NCBI GenBank assembly: GCA_958430865.1
Contig: CAUDNR010000300.1
Span: 1 to 35,102 of the forward strand
Length of the DNA: 35,102 nucleotides
Origin: Entrophospora sp. SA101
Taxonomy: Eukaryota; Glomeromycota; Glomeromycetes; Entrophosporales; Entrophosporaceae
Direction of reading: 5' to 3'
Positions 27,300-35,102 of the stretch are shown piece by piece. The notes beneath the pieces are model-generated. The model had not been told where the DNA came from and did not search any database. It saw nothing but the letters and a program-made list of their open reading frames with translations. How positions within the stretch are numbered: the stretch's first letter is position 1; each line of letters opens with the position of its first letter. A program made the translations under genes and the position numbers.

Positions 27300-27689
27300 C
27301 TCGCGTCCTAATAAAAAATCCGTCCAGGTTCCGTCCAAGTAAAAAAAAGTTAACTAGGACGGGATATATTATAGGAGAAAGTTTTTTTTCCTTAATCTAT
27401 CTTGTTCTTTTATACTTTATAAAAATCCGTCCTAGTTGTCCTAGTAAAAATTAAAATTCTAGGAAAAAAAATGCAACCTTTTCTATATGGTATATGTGTG
27501 TATATATTAATATGTATATCCAAAAAAAAAAAATAATAAAGTAAGAAATTCCGAAATTTTACTAGGACAACTAGGACAACTAGGACGGGTAGTCTAGAAC
27601 TCTTTCATTTGCTTCAAAAATACCATGCAAGCATTTTTTTCGTCCCATTTAAAAATTTATCTAGGACGGATTTTTTTACTAGGACGGAT
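27300..27689. repeat. Cluster of CCGTCCTAG-type motifs (right arm)
   Basis: Mirror of 7650-8028 with one more 9-bp unit (ACTAGGACA, repeated near 27560-27585), showing that the array changes by whole units. Confidence 0.7.
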
Positions 27690-27936
27690 TCTCTTTTATT
27701 TCAAATTCATTCTGAGCCAGTTTTGTTAGCTTTTTCCGTTGATAATGATCTCTGAATCGATACTTGCCAGAATGATCTTCACAAAAACCATAAGTAGACC
27801 GAGTTAACTTGCCACACTCTTCGCAAGGTATACGTATAGGGGAATCCCTATGAACTTTACACCCCTTTGGATGATAACATCCCCGGTTACATTCCTCGCC
27901 AGTTCTAAGAATATAGGAGCAACGATAAAACGCCAT
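27679..27936 (-). CDS. Small two-module zinc-binding protein (right-arm copy)
   Basis: Identical in protein to 7403-7660. Here it is divergent from the primase-helicase instead of the polymerase, across the same 179-bp gap. Confidence 0.75.
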   Translation of the reverse strand: MAFYRCSYILRTGEECNRGCYHPKGCKVHRDSPIRIPCEECGKLTRSTYGFCEDHSGKYRFRDHYQRKKLTKLAQNEFEIKENPS

Positions 27937-28060
27937 ATCTAAAAATTTTTATAATACAATTTTTAGCGGATCTAGTTTAACTATTAATGTGTATATTTTA
28001 TGTCTAACACTAATATTTCTAAATAAATAATTCTAATTTGAACTTTATTATAACTTATAA

Positions 28061-28100
28061 TATACTTTCAAAATAATATAAGTTATACTTTCGAAATAAT
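28061..28100 (+). promoter_or_regulatory. Paired 17-bp direct repeats just upstream of the primase-helicase start
   Basis: TATACTTTCAAAATAAT (28061-28077) and TATACTTTCGAAATAAT (28084-28100) lie 15 bases before the ATG, identical to the pair before the polymerase. Confidence 0.5.
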
Positions 28101-28115
28101 AAAAATAAACTCAAC

Positions 28116-31100
28116 ATGAACGTCCAAAACGCAGAAACCCAAAACAACGGCACAGAAAACCCAGAAAACGAAACCAACGGCGTCTTCTACCACCACGGGC
28201 ACAACGCCGAGAGCGTAGCCGAATATATGTATAAAATCCGTGATGATAGTGTAAGACCAAGACAATTTCTTGGTACGGATTCTGAAGATGGGATAGAGGC
28301 AATACTTACAGAACGTACAGGCCATTCATTACATGAATATATTGATGGAGATTACTCACTTCGTCCTATTATCGATTTTGATTTATCTAGAGCAAAATTT
28401 GATAAAATCGAACCCAAGCTCACACCTAAAGAAATACAGGATTTACTTTGTCATGCCTTTAAGGAAGTTTGTCTAGAGATATATCCGGATTGGAGGCCCA
28501 ATACTTTAACAATTGCCAGTAGTAGTGATAAGAAAAAAATGTCGCTCCATATATCAACTTTTGGCCTCCGACTTAAAAATATTGCTAAAGTTGCAGTGTT
28601 TACTGAGCTTGTCCGCAAAAAACTCCCAGTTAGTTTACAAAGCAAAGATATTGTTGATAATATTGCAAATAAGAGTTCATTCTCCTTACGTATACTCGGA
28701 ACCCCGAAATTTATTGAAGCTACAAAAGAACATGTACGAGTGAAAAAAGCAATATACCCAAAAGATAGTTCTCTTTTCGATTTTATACTCCGCCCACCTA
28801 ATGACGATTCACCAGTTATAGATAGTCCAATCTTGAATACCTTAAAGGAAAAAATATCAGAAAAAAATAGCCACCTTGTAACTGCTTTCAACAAAATCGA
28901 TGCTGGGACTATCGGATCTGAAATAGAATACATAGAAAAACTACTTGAAGAGTATAAAATCGAAGGTTTTGAAGTTTTATATCCTTCACCTACACTCCTA
29001 AAAATATTCCCTCTAAATCGTAGAACGGAATCTCAATGTCCACTCTGCAATCGAGACCACACTAGTGATAATGCATATATAATCCGAAATAAGAAAACTT
29101 ATCATTATTATTGCCATCGAGCGGATCAAGAAACACAAACAGGCACAAGAAAACCCTCATTAAAACTTACTTTAAATGTATCGGTCTTGGAACGGGAAAA
29201 CAGTCTTTCATCCCCAGAAAAAATAGAGCGACCCAGAATCTCAGATCCAAATGACCGCTTTGTATGGGGTGATTTAATTCGTATGTGTACTTCTAAGAAA
29301 AATTTTACTCGGAATGAAGTATATAATGCAATCCAGGCTACACTTGCTTGTGTGGTAAGAGATAAACGAACATGGATTCTTAAACACCGAAAACCGGATG
29401 GTAGATTATACTTTGGTATGGCACCTACTCTAGATTTCGGTAAAATAACTATTAATATAGTAGAACTTGGAGGAGAACCAATAAAATTAATCTCTTTGAT
29501 AGATTGTATATATGACAGCAAGGTGATTATTTATGATGACATCAATTTCTTACCATATCCACCTAATATCGAACAACCAAAAAATGAATTCTTCAATCTT
29601 TTCTTAGGATTCAAGGCTAAACCGGCACCTCGAATTAATTACGATCTTGTGAACCCGATTATATGGCACATAGAAAATATCTGGTGTGATGGAAATAAAG
29701 TTCTTTCTACATATGCTCTCAAATGGTTAGCATTTTTAGTTCAGTATCCAGCAATAATTCCAGGAACAATTCTTGTTTTGCGTTCACCGCCACGATGTGG
29801 GAAAAATATTATTACTGATTTTATTCGAAAAAGTTTATTCGGTCCAGAGCTTGTATATTCAATGTCTGACTTAGGTAAAATTTTGGGAAAATTCAACAGT
29901 AGTATTCAAGGACGTAAACTTATAATTATGAATGAAGCGGGAATGTTAAGTGGAGAATGGCATAAGTCAAACGATCACTTAAAATCTCTAATTACAGAAG
30001 ATTACATCTCAATTGAGCGCAAAGGTCTCGAAAATCAAGAATGTGGCCATTTTCCTGGATTTATAGTATTAAGTAATCATGACGCCCCAATTCGTGTTGA
30101 GCAAGGAGATGGTCGTATTGTATGTTTAGATGTTTCACCTCGATGTAAAGGTAATTTTAAATATTTTGGTCAGTTGGGAAAAATTCTCAACCATCCCGAT
30201 ACACCTGGATCTTTTATGAGCTATTTACTTGATCAAGACCTTTCGAATTGGAATCCACAAGAAAATATTCCTACCACTAAAATGAAAACAGAGACAATGC
30301 GTGAGCATCTCCCAAATCCCATCCGATTCATAATTGATCATATTTCGGTATGGTCAAAAGATCAAATTGAAAAACCAGGTTGTGTTATGTTATATCAGGA
30401 GTATCGTACATGGTGTGAAGCTAATGGTGAAAAGCCATTCAGTAATAATAATTTTGGGAAAAAAATCCCACAAGTTAACATTGAACGAAAACGTGCTGGC
30501 GGTGGAAAAAGAGAATGGCAGTATATCCTTGACCGATCCAAAATCGTATCCAAATTACATGAGTCAATTGGCGATATCGAAGAATTTGAGTTGGAAACTC
30601 ATGGTCTTTCCACTTCTGATATTTCACAAGATAGCTTTCCTACCAAAAGTTCTATGGAAATTCCGGTATTTAGTGTTCCTGAAACGAAGAAAGAAGAAAT
30701 CGAACCGGAAAAAGAAATACTGAAAAAAATAGAATCGGTTCCTTCAACATCTAAAAATTCAGAGATTATTGACATTCCTGAACCTGTTAGCGATGAATCA
30801 GAAATATCTTCCAACTTACCTGAAAACGATAAATCTGAATCTAATAGTGAAGAAACCATATCCAAACCAGTAGCATTACCTTCCGACTATCCAACCCGGG
30901 ACCAGCGGGAAAAACGTCTTAGGCAATGGGCTATTGATCATGGCGAGGATCCAGATGTATTCATGACTATTACTGAAAAAGATATTAATTTATCTAGAGA
31001 ATACAGGGATAGAATAATGGCAGATGCTGATATGATCCAATTCACAAAAGATATCGATGATGATCCAAATTCATTAATGGATATGACTAGAAGAGAAAGA

Positions 31101-31226
31101 TTAATAAGTGAGGAAATTATGATCCGATTGCATGAGGATAAGGGTAACCCCCAACCAAGGAGTTATAACGATGATGAATGGATAGAAAAAATATCGATAC
31201 TTCAAGAAAACGGATACCTATGGTAA
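28116..31226 (+). CDS. Primase / superfamily 3 helicase (D5-like)
   Basis: A 1036-aa fusion. The N-terminal archaeo-eukaryotic primase domain has PIIDFDLS (Asp87, Asp89) and KMSLHIS (Ser143, His145). A zinc module follows with Cys308, Cys311, His315 and Cys333 (CPLCNRDH...YYCH). The SF3 ATPase has Walker A SPPRCGKN (~557-564; unusual Ser for the first Gly and Asn for Ser/Thr), Walker B KLIIMNEAG, sensor FIVLSNHDAP and Arg finger GDGRIVCLD. A D5-type C-terminal winged-helix-like segment lies at ~781-805. A Ser/Glu-rich linker leads to a tail (~931-1036) starting RQWAIDHGEDPDVF, which recurs as a separate gene at 33412. It unwinds DNA and lays primers for the polymerase. The first 13 codons are shared with the polymerase gene, and codons 2-36 have strikingly C-ending usage. 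Confidence 0.93.
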   Translation: MNVQNAETQNNGTENPENETNGVFYHHGHNAESVAEYMYKIRDDSVRPRQFLGTDSEDGIEAILTERTGHSLHEYIDGDYSLRPIIDFDLSRAKFDKIEPKLTPKEIQDLLCHAFKEVCLEIYPDWRPNTLTIASSSDKKKMSLHISTFGLRLKNIAKVAVFTELVRKKLPVSLQSKDIVDNIANKSSFSLRILGTPKFIEATKEHVRVKKAIYPKDSSLFDFILRPPNDDSPVIDSPILNTLKEKISEKNSHLVTAFNKIDAGTIGSEIEYIEKLLEEYKIEGFEVLYPSPTLLKIFPLNRRTESQCPLCNRDHTSDNAYIIRNKKTYHYYCHRADQETQTGTRKPSLKLTLNVSVLERENSLSSPEKIERPRISDPNDRFVWGDLIRMCTSKKNFTRNEVYNAIQATLACVVRDKRTWILKHRKPDGRLYFGMAPTLDFGKITINIVELGGEPIKLISLIDCIYDSKVIIYDDINFLPYPPNIEQPKNEFFNLFLGFKAKPAPRINYDLVNPIIWHIENIWCDGNKVLSTYALKWLAFLVQYPAIIPGTILVLRSPPRCGKNIITDFIRKSLFGPELVYSMSDLGKILGKFNSSIQGRKLIIMNEAGMLSGEWHKSNDHLKSLITEDYISIERKGLENQECGHFPGFIVLSNHDAPIRVEQGDGRIVCLDVSPRCKGNFKYFGQLGKILNHPDTPGSFMSYLLDQDLSNWNPQENIPTTKMKTETMREHLPNPIRFIIDHISVWSKDQIEKPGCVMLYQEYRTWCEANGEKPFSNNNFGKKIPQVNIERKRAGGGKREWQYILDRSKIVSKLHESIGDIEEFELETHGLSTSDISQDSFPTKSSMEIPVFSVPETKKEEIEPEKEILKKIESVPSTSKNSEIIDIPEPVSDESEISSNLPENDKSESNSEETISKPVALPSDYPTRDQREKRLRQWAIDHGEDPDVFMTITEKDINLSREYRDRIMADADMIQFTKDIDDDPNSLMDMTRRERLISEEIMIRLHEDKGNPQPRSYNDDEWIEKISILQENGYLW

Positions 31227-31305
31227 ATCCAATATATATATTTTAGAAAATCTCCAATTTATAATGACGTATTAGATGGAACAAATAATAGCAAAGCTAG
31301 TACGG

Positions 31306-31500
31306 CTAAAATTTTAGTATAAATATATCCACAGAGGGGATTTTTTGTCCTTCTAAATAGACATTATAAAAATTCAGATTGGAAAATATTTGTTTTTCAT
31401 ACCACTTATTGGAATAAATCCTCTTGACGTGCTTTGCACAATATCCCGTATAAGATGATGTAAGTTTATTACAAATTCTACAAGGAGCTTTTTTTTTCAT
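31306..31500 (-). CDS. Small zinc-binding protein beside the recombinase
   Basis: A 64-aa protein, MKKKAPCRIC to the stop. It has one module, CRICNKLTSSYTGYCAKH (C-x2-C-x10-C-x2-H), matching the second module of the 85-aa arm protein including the KLT and YG residues, then a basic aromatic tail. The ATG at 31500 is chosen because the longer frame would run antisense into the recombinase start. Divergent from the recombinase with a 118-bp gap. Possibly a regulator or recombination accessory (inference). Confidence 0.6.
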   Translation of the reverse strand: MKKKAPCRICNKLTSSYTGYCAKHVKRIYSNKWYEKQIFSNLNFYNVYLEGQKIPSVDIFILKF

Positions 31501-31618
31501 AGAAATATTTCTTGCATGGCTGATATCTATGAATGAAGAGCGGGTGATTAATTTTTGATTTGAAAAAATAAATATGTAACAAATATACTGCAATCTACTT
31601 ATCGATATACGTATTATC
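31501..31618. promoter_or_regulatory. Divergent promoter region, zinc protein / recombinase
   Basis: A 118-bp AT-rich gap between two opposite starts. It must hold both promoters; no clear repeated motif is seen. Confidence 0.4.
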
Positions 31619-32854
31619 ATGAACACTGCTTCAAAAACCCGAAAGCCCCAAACTAATAATTTTACCTCAATTTTGGACCAGATCCTAAAAAAATATAACT
31701 TATCCACCGAATCTAATCCATCTCAATTATGTGTCTATGCTAGTGAACTTGGCGCTATGTTACCAGATTGGAAAGCTCGTAAAAATGTGAAAGAAGCTCT
31801 TCGTCGACGTCAATTTAAAGAAGAACAGATCAAGGCTCTTGTACCGGATAAAAGGAATGAAAAACTTACTATTAGGGAAAGAGTTCAATATTGCGCTAAA
31901 AGTGGTGATCCGTATGATATTTACTTACATGCTTTAGATTTAGTCAAGACAAAAAATGATAGTGATGAAGAAATTGTTGCATCCAGCTCACGTCTTTCGC
32001 TTTTCCGTAAGGAATTGAAAGAATCTGGAGTTGATTCTAAAGTAATTGATATATATGCTAAATTTCCAGCACTTACTCAAGATTCTAACGAAATTCAGAA
32101 GAAGCAACTTGTACAGCGATTACCCAATGTTCCTAAAACCCCTAAACACTTCTCCTTAGAGGAGGGACTCAGAAGAATTCAAAGTATCGATACTACTAAA
32201 ATTCCCACTATGCAGGATCTTGCGGATGTGATTATGATGTTAAGCATGAGACCCGCTGAAGCAACTACTCTTCGCATTATCCATTATGAGTCTGGCAAAT
32301 CAAATCCTCCGGAATGGTATAATCCCGATTACTCTTGGTATTGTACTGGGTATATTAAAAATAAAGGAGAAGCAAAAAACAATCATGAACCTCGACCATT
32401 TCTATCCATGGAAAAGAATCCAGAACGTGCAAGAGAATTGCTTACCTGGATCCAAAATGCAATAGCAATTGGAAAGTTGCGTGATCCTGTCTATAGTATT
32501 AATGGAAAACGCAGTACAGGAGTATTTAGTAAATTTTTAAAACCATATGGTATTACAGCTAAAAGATTAAGAAAAATCGGAGGTAAACATGCTTCTAGAG
32601 TTCATGGTGGTCAAAATCCAACTTCACAACATTTCGCTCTCCTCAGCAGGATTGCAATGAGGCATAAGATAGATCGTCATGATTCTGGAATGTATTATGC
32701 CGAGGGTGATACTTCTTCTGATTCCGATACCAATCCTGATACTGAACCCGAACCTAAATCTCAGCCTAAGAATAACAATCTTTCGAAGGAGGTGCATTAT
32801 AATCCTTTTGATGCCCAAATCGCAGAAATAGATTCGATGTTAGCAGAAATGTGA
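31619..32854 (+). CDS. Tyrosine recombinase / integrase
   Basis: A 411-aa protein. The N-terminal ~165 residues are helical and charged, like a core-binding domain. The catalytic domain has box I MRPAEATTLR (Arg211), a beta-hairpin lysine in GYIKNKGE (Lys247 or 249), box II KHASR (His324, Arg327), then His349 in MRHKIDRH and the nucleophile Tyr359 or Tyr360 in GMYYAEGD. This is the R-K-H-R-H-Y set of tyrosine recombinases. The last ~45 residues are an acidic Asp/Ser/Pro-rich tail. It would cut and join the element at the host site or resolve dimers. No DDE (retroviral-type) integrase is present. The family within tyrosine recombinases (Crypton-like, viral or other) cannot be set by eye. Confidence 0.88.
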   Translation: MNTASKTRKPQTNNFTSILDQILKKYNLSTESNPSQLCVYASELGAMLPDWKARKNVKEALRRRQFKEEQIKALVPDKRNEKLTIRERVQYCAKSGDPYDIYLHALDLVKTKNDSDEEIVASSSRLSLFRKELKESGVDSKVIDIYAKFPALTQDSNEIQKKQLVQRLPNVPKTPKHFSLEEGLRRIQSIDTTKIPTMQDLADVIMMLSMRPAEATTLRIIHYESGKSNPPEWYNPDYSWYCTGYIKNKGEAKNNHEPRPFLSMEKNPERARELLTWIQNAIAIGKLRDPVYSINGKRSTGVFSKFLKPYGITAKRLRKIGGKHASRVHGGQNPTSQHFALLSRIAMRHKIDRHDSGMYYAEGDTSSDSDTNPDTEPEPKSQPKNNNLSKEVHYNPFDAQIAEIDSMLAEM

Positions 32855-33411
32855 TGCAATCCAACTTGTAATCAAAAAGACCTATAAAGCTATTATATCA
32901 GGACTTACTGATATTGGCAAATTTTTTCTTGATTACTCATCATGGATTGCGGGTGATAGTAGATATAATGGAAATAGATAAATAATCGTTAGTTATTTTT
33001 TTTCGGCTAGAGATATTTCTGAATTGGCAATAATAAACCTCTGAATGAAATAATCGAACGTTTAAAAAATATTGAATTACCTCCTCCAGATAAAACTGTT
33101 TCAAACTCCAGATTACGCAAAAAAGGATTTCTTAGATCCATTGAATTTTTTTTATGCAAAAGTGATCAGCATGCAGAATCTCTGTTCCAAATTGGACACA
33201 CACGTGATTTTTCACCTTACTGTTGATTCAAACATTTTATTTTTTGCCGAAGAAGCATACTTCTGCATCTAAAGTTACCCATATGCAATAAAGGCTAAAG
33301 AACACTCTTTTAGTTCATTTTTGCTTATATTCTAAGAAATCAGCCTCACGCATACTCTCACGTTCCTTCGAAATAATATACTTATTGCAAAGCAGGTCAC
33401 TTCGTGTCTGG
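32855..33411. other. Gap between recombinase and the tail-domain gene
   Basis: No convincing complete gene. A short plus-strand frame (about 32872-32982), KKTYKAIISGLTDIGKFFLD, with normal codon use, could be a gene remnant. The rest is AT-rich with a few short frames that look random. Confidence 0.4.
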
Positions 33412-33990
33412 CTAGGTCTGGCTAAAAATTTGTATGAATTGAGTATGGTTTTTTCCCCATTCTTCCATAAGATTATCGAGCCATGTAGTATTTGAACCAC
33501 TCTTTAGAATATTGTGACGTAATAATTCTTCACCTATCAGCCTATCCCGATCAGTTAAAAATTTATGATATTTTCTAGGATCTTCCTTTCTCTCTAATGC
33601 ACCTTGATAAAAGCGTATATCTCTTTCCAAGTCACCACGGAAGCATCTTATGGCCCACCTATTTTTCTCAGTCTCAGTGACGATTGAAAATTTCTCAGGA
33701 TCCTCTCCATGTTCAATGGCATATTTATAAAGACATTCCATTTTATTTAGATTAGTCCTAGAAATTGGAGAGTTACGGGAATAACAAGGCTCTGCCTCTC
33801 GGGTTTTGTTTGATACACTTATCTTCGTTTTGGAATTTATCCAGGGATCGAGCCCAGTTTCTTTCTTATATCTTTTATATAATTTGGAACGAATTTTATC
33901 TGTTAAAATACTTGGTAAACCAATTAATTTGGCATGCCAATCCAGATATTCAGAGGTTAATATTTCATCAGACTTAGTTTGTGTATCCAT
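33412..33990 (-). CDS. Free-standing paralogue of the primase-helicase tail domain
   Basis: A 192-aa protein starting MDTQTKSDEI. Residues ~84-180 match the tail of the primase-helicase (~931-1036) in order: KYAIEHGEDPEKF against QWAIDHGEDPDVF, LTDRDRLIGEELL against MTRRERLISEEIM, and a closing Trp-containing segment (TTWLDNL against DEWIEKI). The first ~60 residues are a separate basic helical region. The tail has no known function to me. A shared binding partner or competition with the helicase is inference. Opposite in strand to the recombinase. Confidence 0.7.
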   Translation of the reverse strand: MDTQTKSDEILTSEYLDWHAKLIGLPSILTDKIRSKLYKRYKKETGLDPWINSKTKISVSNKTREAEPCYSRNSPISRTNLNKMECLYKYAIEHGEDPEKFSIVTETEKNRWAIRCFRGDLERDIRFYQGALERKEDPRKYHKFLTDRDRLIGEELLRHNILKSGSNTTWLDNLMEEWGKNHTQFIQIFSQT

Positions 33991-34130
33991 GTTGCCGTTT
34001 TAAATAATTCCAAATCAATTTAATTCACAATAGCCAAATGCGAAAACATCCTCATTTCATGAGACAAAAATAAAATATTGAGCGAATTTGTTTCAGTATG
34101 CTCTTTATTAGGAGGCAATGAAAGATGGAG
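33991..34130. other. Short intergenic gap
   Basis: Holds the upstream region of the tail-domain gene and the 3' flank of the next gene. No motif seen. Confidence 0.3.
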
Positions 34131-35102
34131 TTATGCAGTTATTTCAATTTCACGTTGCTCGCATTTAATATAATAGGACCCAGCTTCATATCTGCCTTCT
34201 ACACCTTCCTCATCCTCATGATTTAACTCGCATAATGGGCATAATGTCTCATCAGTAATTCCGTAATAATCAACATTTTCACTACTGAATTCTTGATATA
34301 AATTAGGATATTGTTCTAATATTTTATTATGGAAATAAGCACGGTCATGAGTTGAATTAGATGATACACTTACCTCGGTTTCTGGTACTTTTTCTGAATC
34401 AGCGAAAGCTTGAGATGGTTCCTTTGAAATCGATTCATTAGATATACTTACCTCTACATTAATCTGATCATGGCATTTTTAAGTCACATGACTTTGATCG
34501 TTCCCTGAGGGAACGGTTTGTGAAGTTACCTGATTTATAATATTCTGAATTTGAGCATTAGTTAGTTTCGAAATCTCATTTGCACTATATGTAATTCGTT
34601 TAATTTTATCTATTCCAACTCCATTTTTTCCGAATAATATAAGAAGTTTTCTAGCTCTAAGGGTTTTTTTACGCAAGTTATCTTGAGTGATATTAGGAAG
34701 AAACGGTCTCATTTCTTTATAAACCATTGTTCTTGCCGTTTTATCTTTGATCTTACCATCAGCTGTAATAGCATGAACCTTTTTTTCGAATTCAAGAGAA
34801 TAATAATACCAGTTTAAGATTTCTTGTTGACGAGATTTGATTGCCGTTTTAAATAAACAAGAAAGATGTTGAGCGGAAGATGCAGAGCTTCGAGTTTCTG
34901 ACTCACCTAAAATTGTGTATTCTGATTTATCACATGAGATGCTAGTTTCGGTAGAGCTAGTATTCTCTATTGCGGAAGCAATCTCAGTAGATGAACACAG
35001 TTCTTCTATTAAGCCCTGTTCTACGATTTGATTTTTATCAACCTCATCATCGTGCTCCAATTCAGACATTTCAGTTTTCGGAAAATCTGGCTCTTCTGAA
35101 AT
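34131..35102 (-). pseudogene. Zinc-domain protein of a Rhizophagus-expanded type, interrupted by one in-frame stop; 5' end open at the window edge
   Basis: The frame is open from the window end through an ATG at 35069 to a TAA at 34479-34481, then continues in the same frame to the TAA at 34131. The first part has a Ser/Thr/Glu-rich N-terminus and a helical domain with NLRKKTLRARKLLILFGKNG and KLTNAQIQNIIN, which I recognise as a recurrent Rhizophagus protein domain. The second part has AYFHNKILEQYPNLY, then DYYGITDETLCPLCELNH and YYIKC, a C-x2-C-x3-H-x18-C zinc motif like the primase module. One codon change (probably CAA to TAA) separates the halves. It may be two proteins, a readthrough gene or a young pseudogene. 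Confidence 0.65.

Larger units (their letters stand above)
22981..28156. repeat. Long inverted repeat, right arm (~5.2 kb)
   Basis: Reverse complement of 7183-12150. It is longer than the left arm by 208 bp: a 200-bp tandem duplication, one extra 9-bp unit, and a 1-bp difference. The inner boundary lies 41 bases into the primase-helicase gene; the outer end is cut by the gap. Confidence 0.96.

Noticed and set aside
29126..29521. Antisense frames inside the primase-helicase and polymerase
   Set aside because: They are shadows of strongly coding sequence on the other strand, with no motif or start context.
33072..33272. 66-aa frame MNYLLQIKLFQT...
   Set aside because: It has low-complexity composition and no resemblance or conserved context.
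28116..35102. Classic Polinton/Maverick
   Set aside because: No DDE retroviral-type integrase, no capsid, no adenovirus-type protease and no packaging ATPase are visible, and the polymerase is not of the protein-primed type.

Overview
The window is AT-rich eukaryotic nuclear-type DNA, most probably from an arbuscular mycorrhizal fungus of the Rhizophagus (Glomeromycotina) type. The reasons are the base composition, standard-code genes that mostly lack introns, a gene at 34131-35102 of a family I recognise as greatly expanded in Rhizophagus, and degraded pogo-like and hAT-like transposon pieces, one with a 70-nt GT-AG intron. The organism is inferred, not proven.

Most of the window appears to be copies and parts of one large mobile element with its own replication genes. 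Two runs of 10 N (12288-12297 and 22971-22980) split it into three pieces. Piece 1 (1-12287) has an internal gene block: the tail of a retropepsin-like gene, a basic DNA-binding-like protein, a tail-anchored coiled-coil protein, a second coiled-coil protein, and a 1280-aa family B DNA polymerase reading leftwards. A ~5-kb repeat arm follows (7183-12150). Piece 3 (22981-35102) begins with the same arm inverted (22981-28156). It then carries a 1036-aa primase / superfamily 3 helicase reading rightwards, a small zinc protein, a tyrosine recombinase with a full catalytic set, a free-standing relative of the helicase tail, and a nonsense-interrupted zinc-domain gene. Piece 2 (12298-22970) is a fold-back: a second copy of the internal block (arm 12298-16082), a 3.1-kb single-copy spacer with the rest of the polymerase, then the block again inverted (19183-22970).

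Each ~5-kb arm carries a two-module zinc protein, a PARP-like ADP-ribosyltransferase-fold protein, clusters of short repeats and palindromes, and transposon remnants. The inner arm boundaries lie inside coding sequence. The polymerase and the primase-helicase therefore share the same upstream region and the same first 41 coding bases, then diverge completely. The simplest model is a linear element of roughly 24 kb or more with ~5-kb terminal inverted repeats, both replication genes reading inward from identical promoters, and integration by the tyrosine recombinase. No capsid, packaging ATPase, or retroviral-type integrase is visible. The polymerase has the motifs of RNA-primed family B enzymes, which fits the encoded primase and differs from the protein-primed polymerase of Polintons. 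The window edges cut two genes, so more of the element may lie outside.
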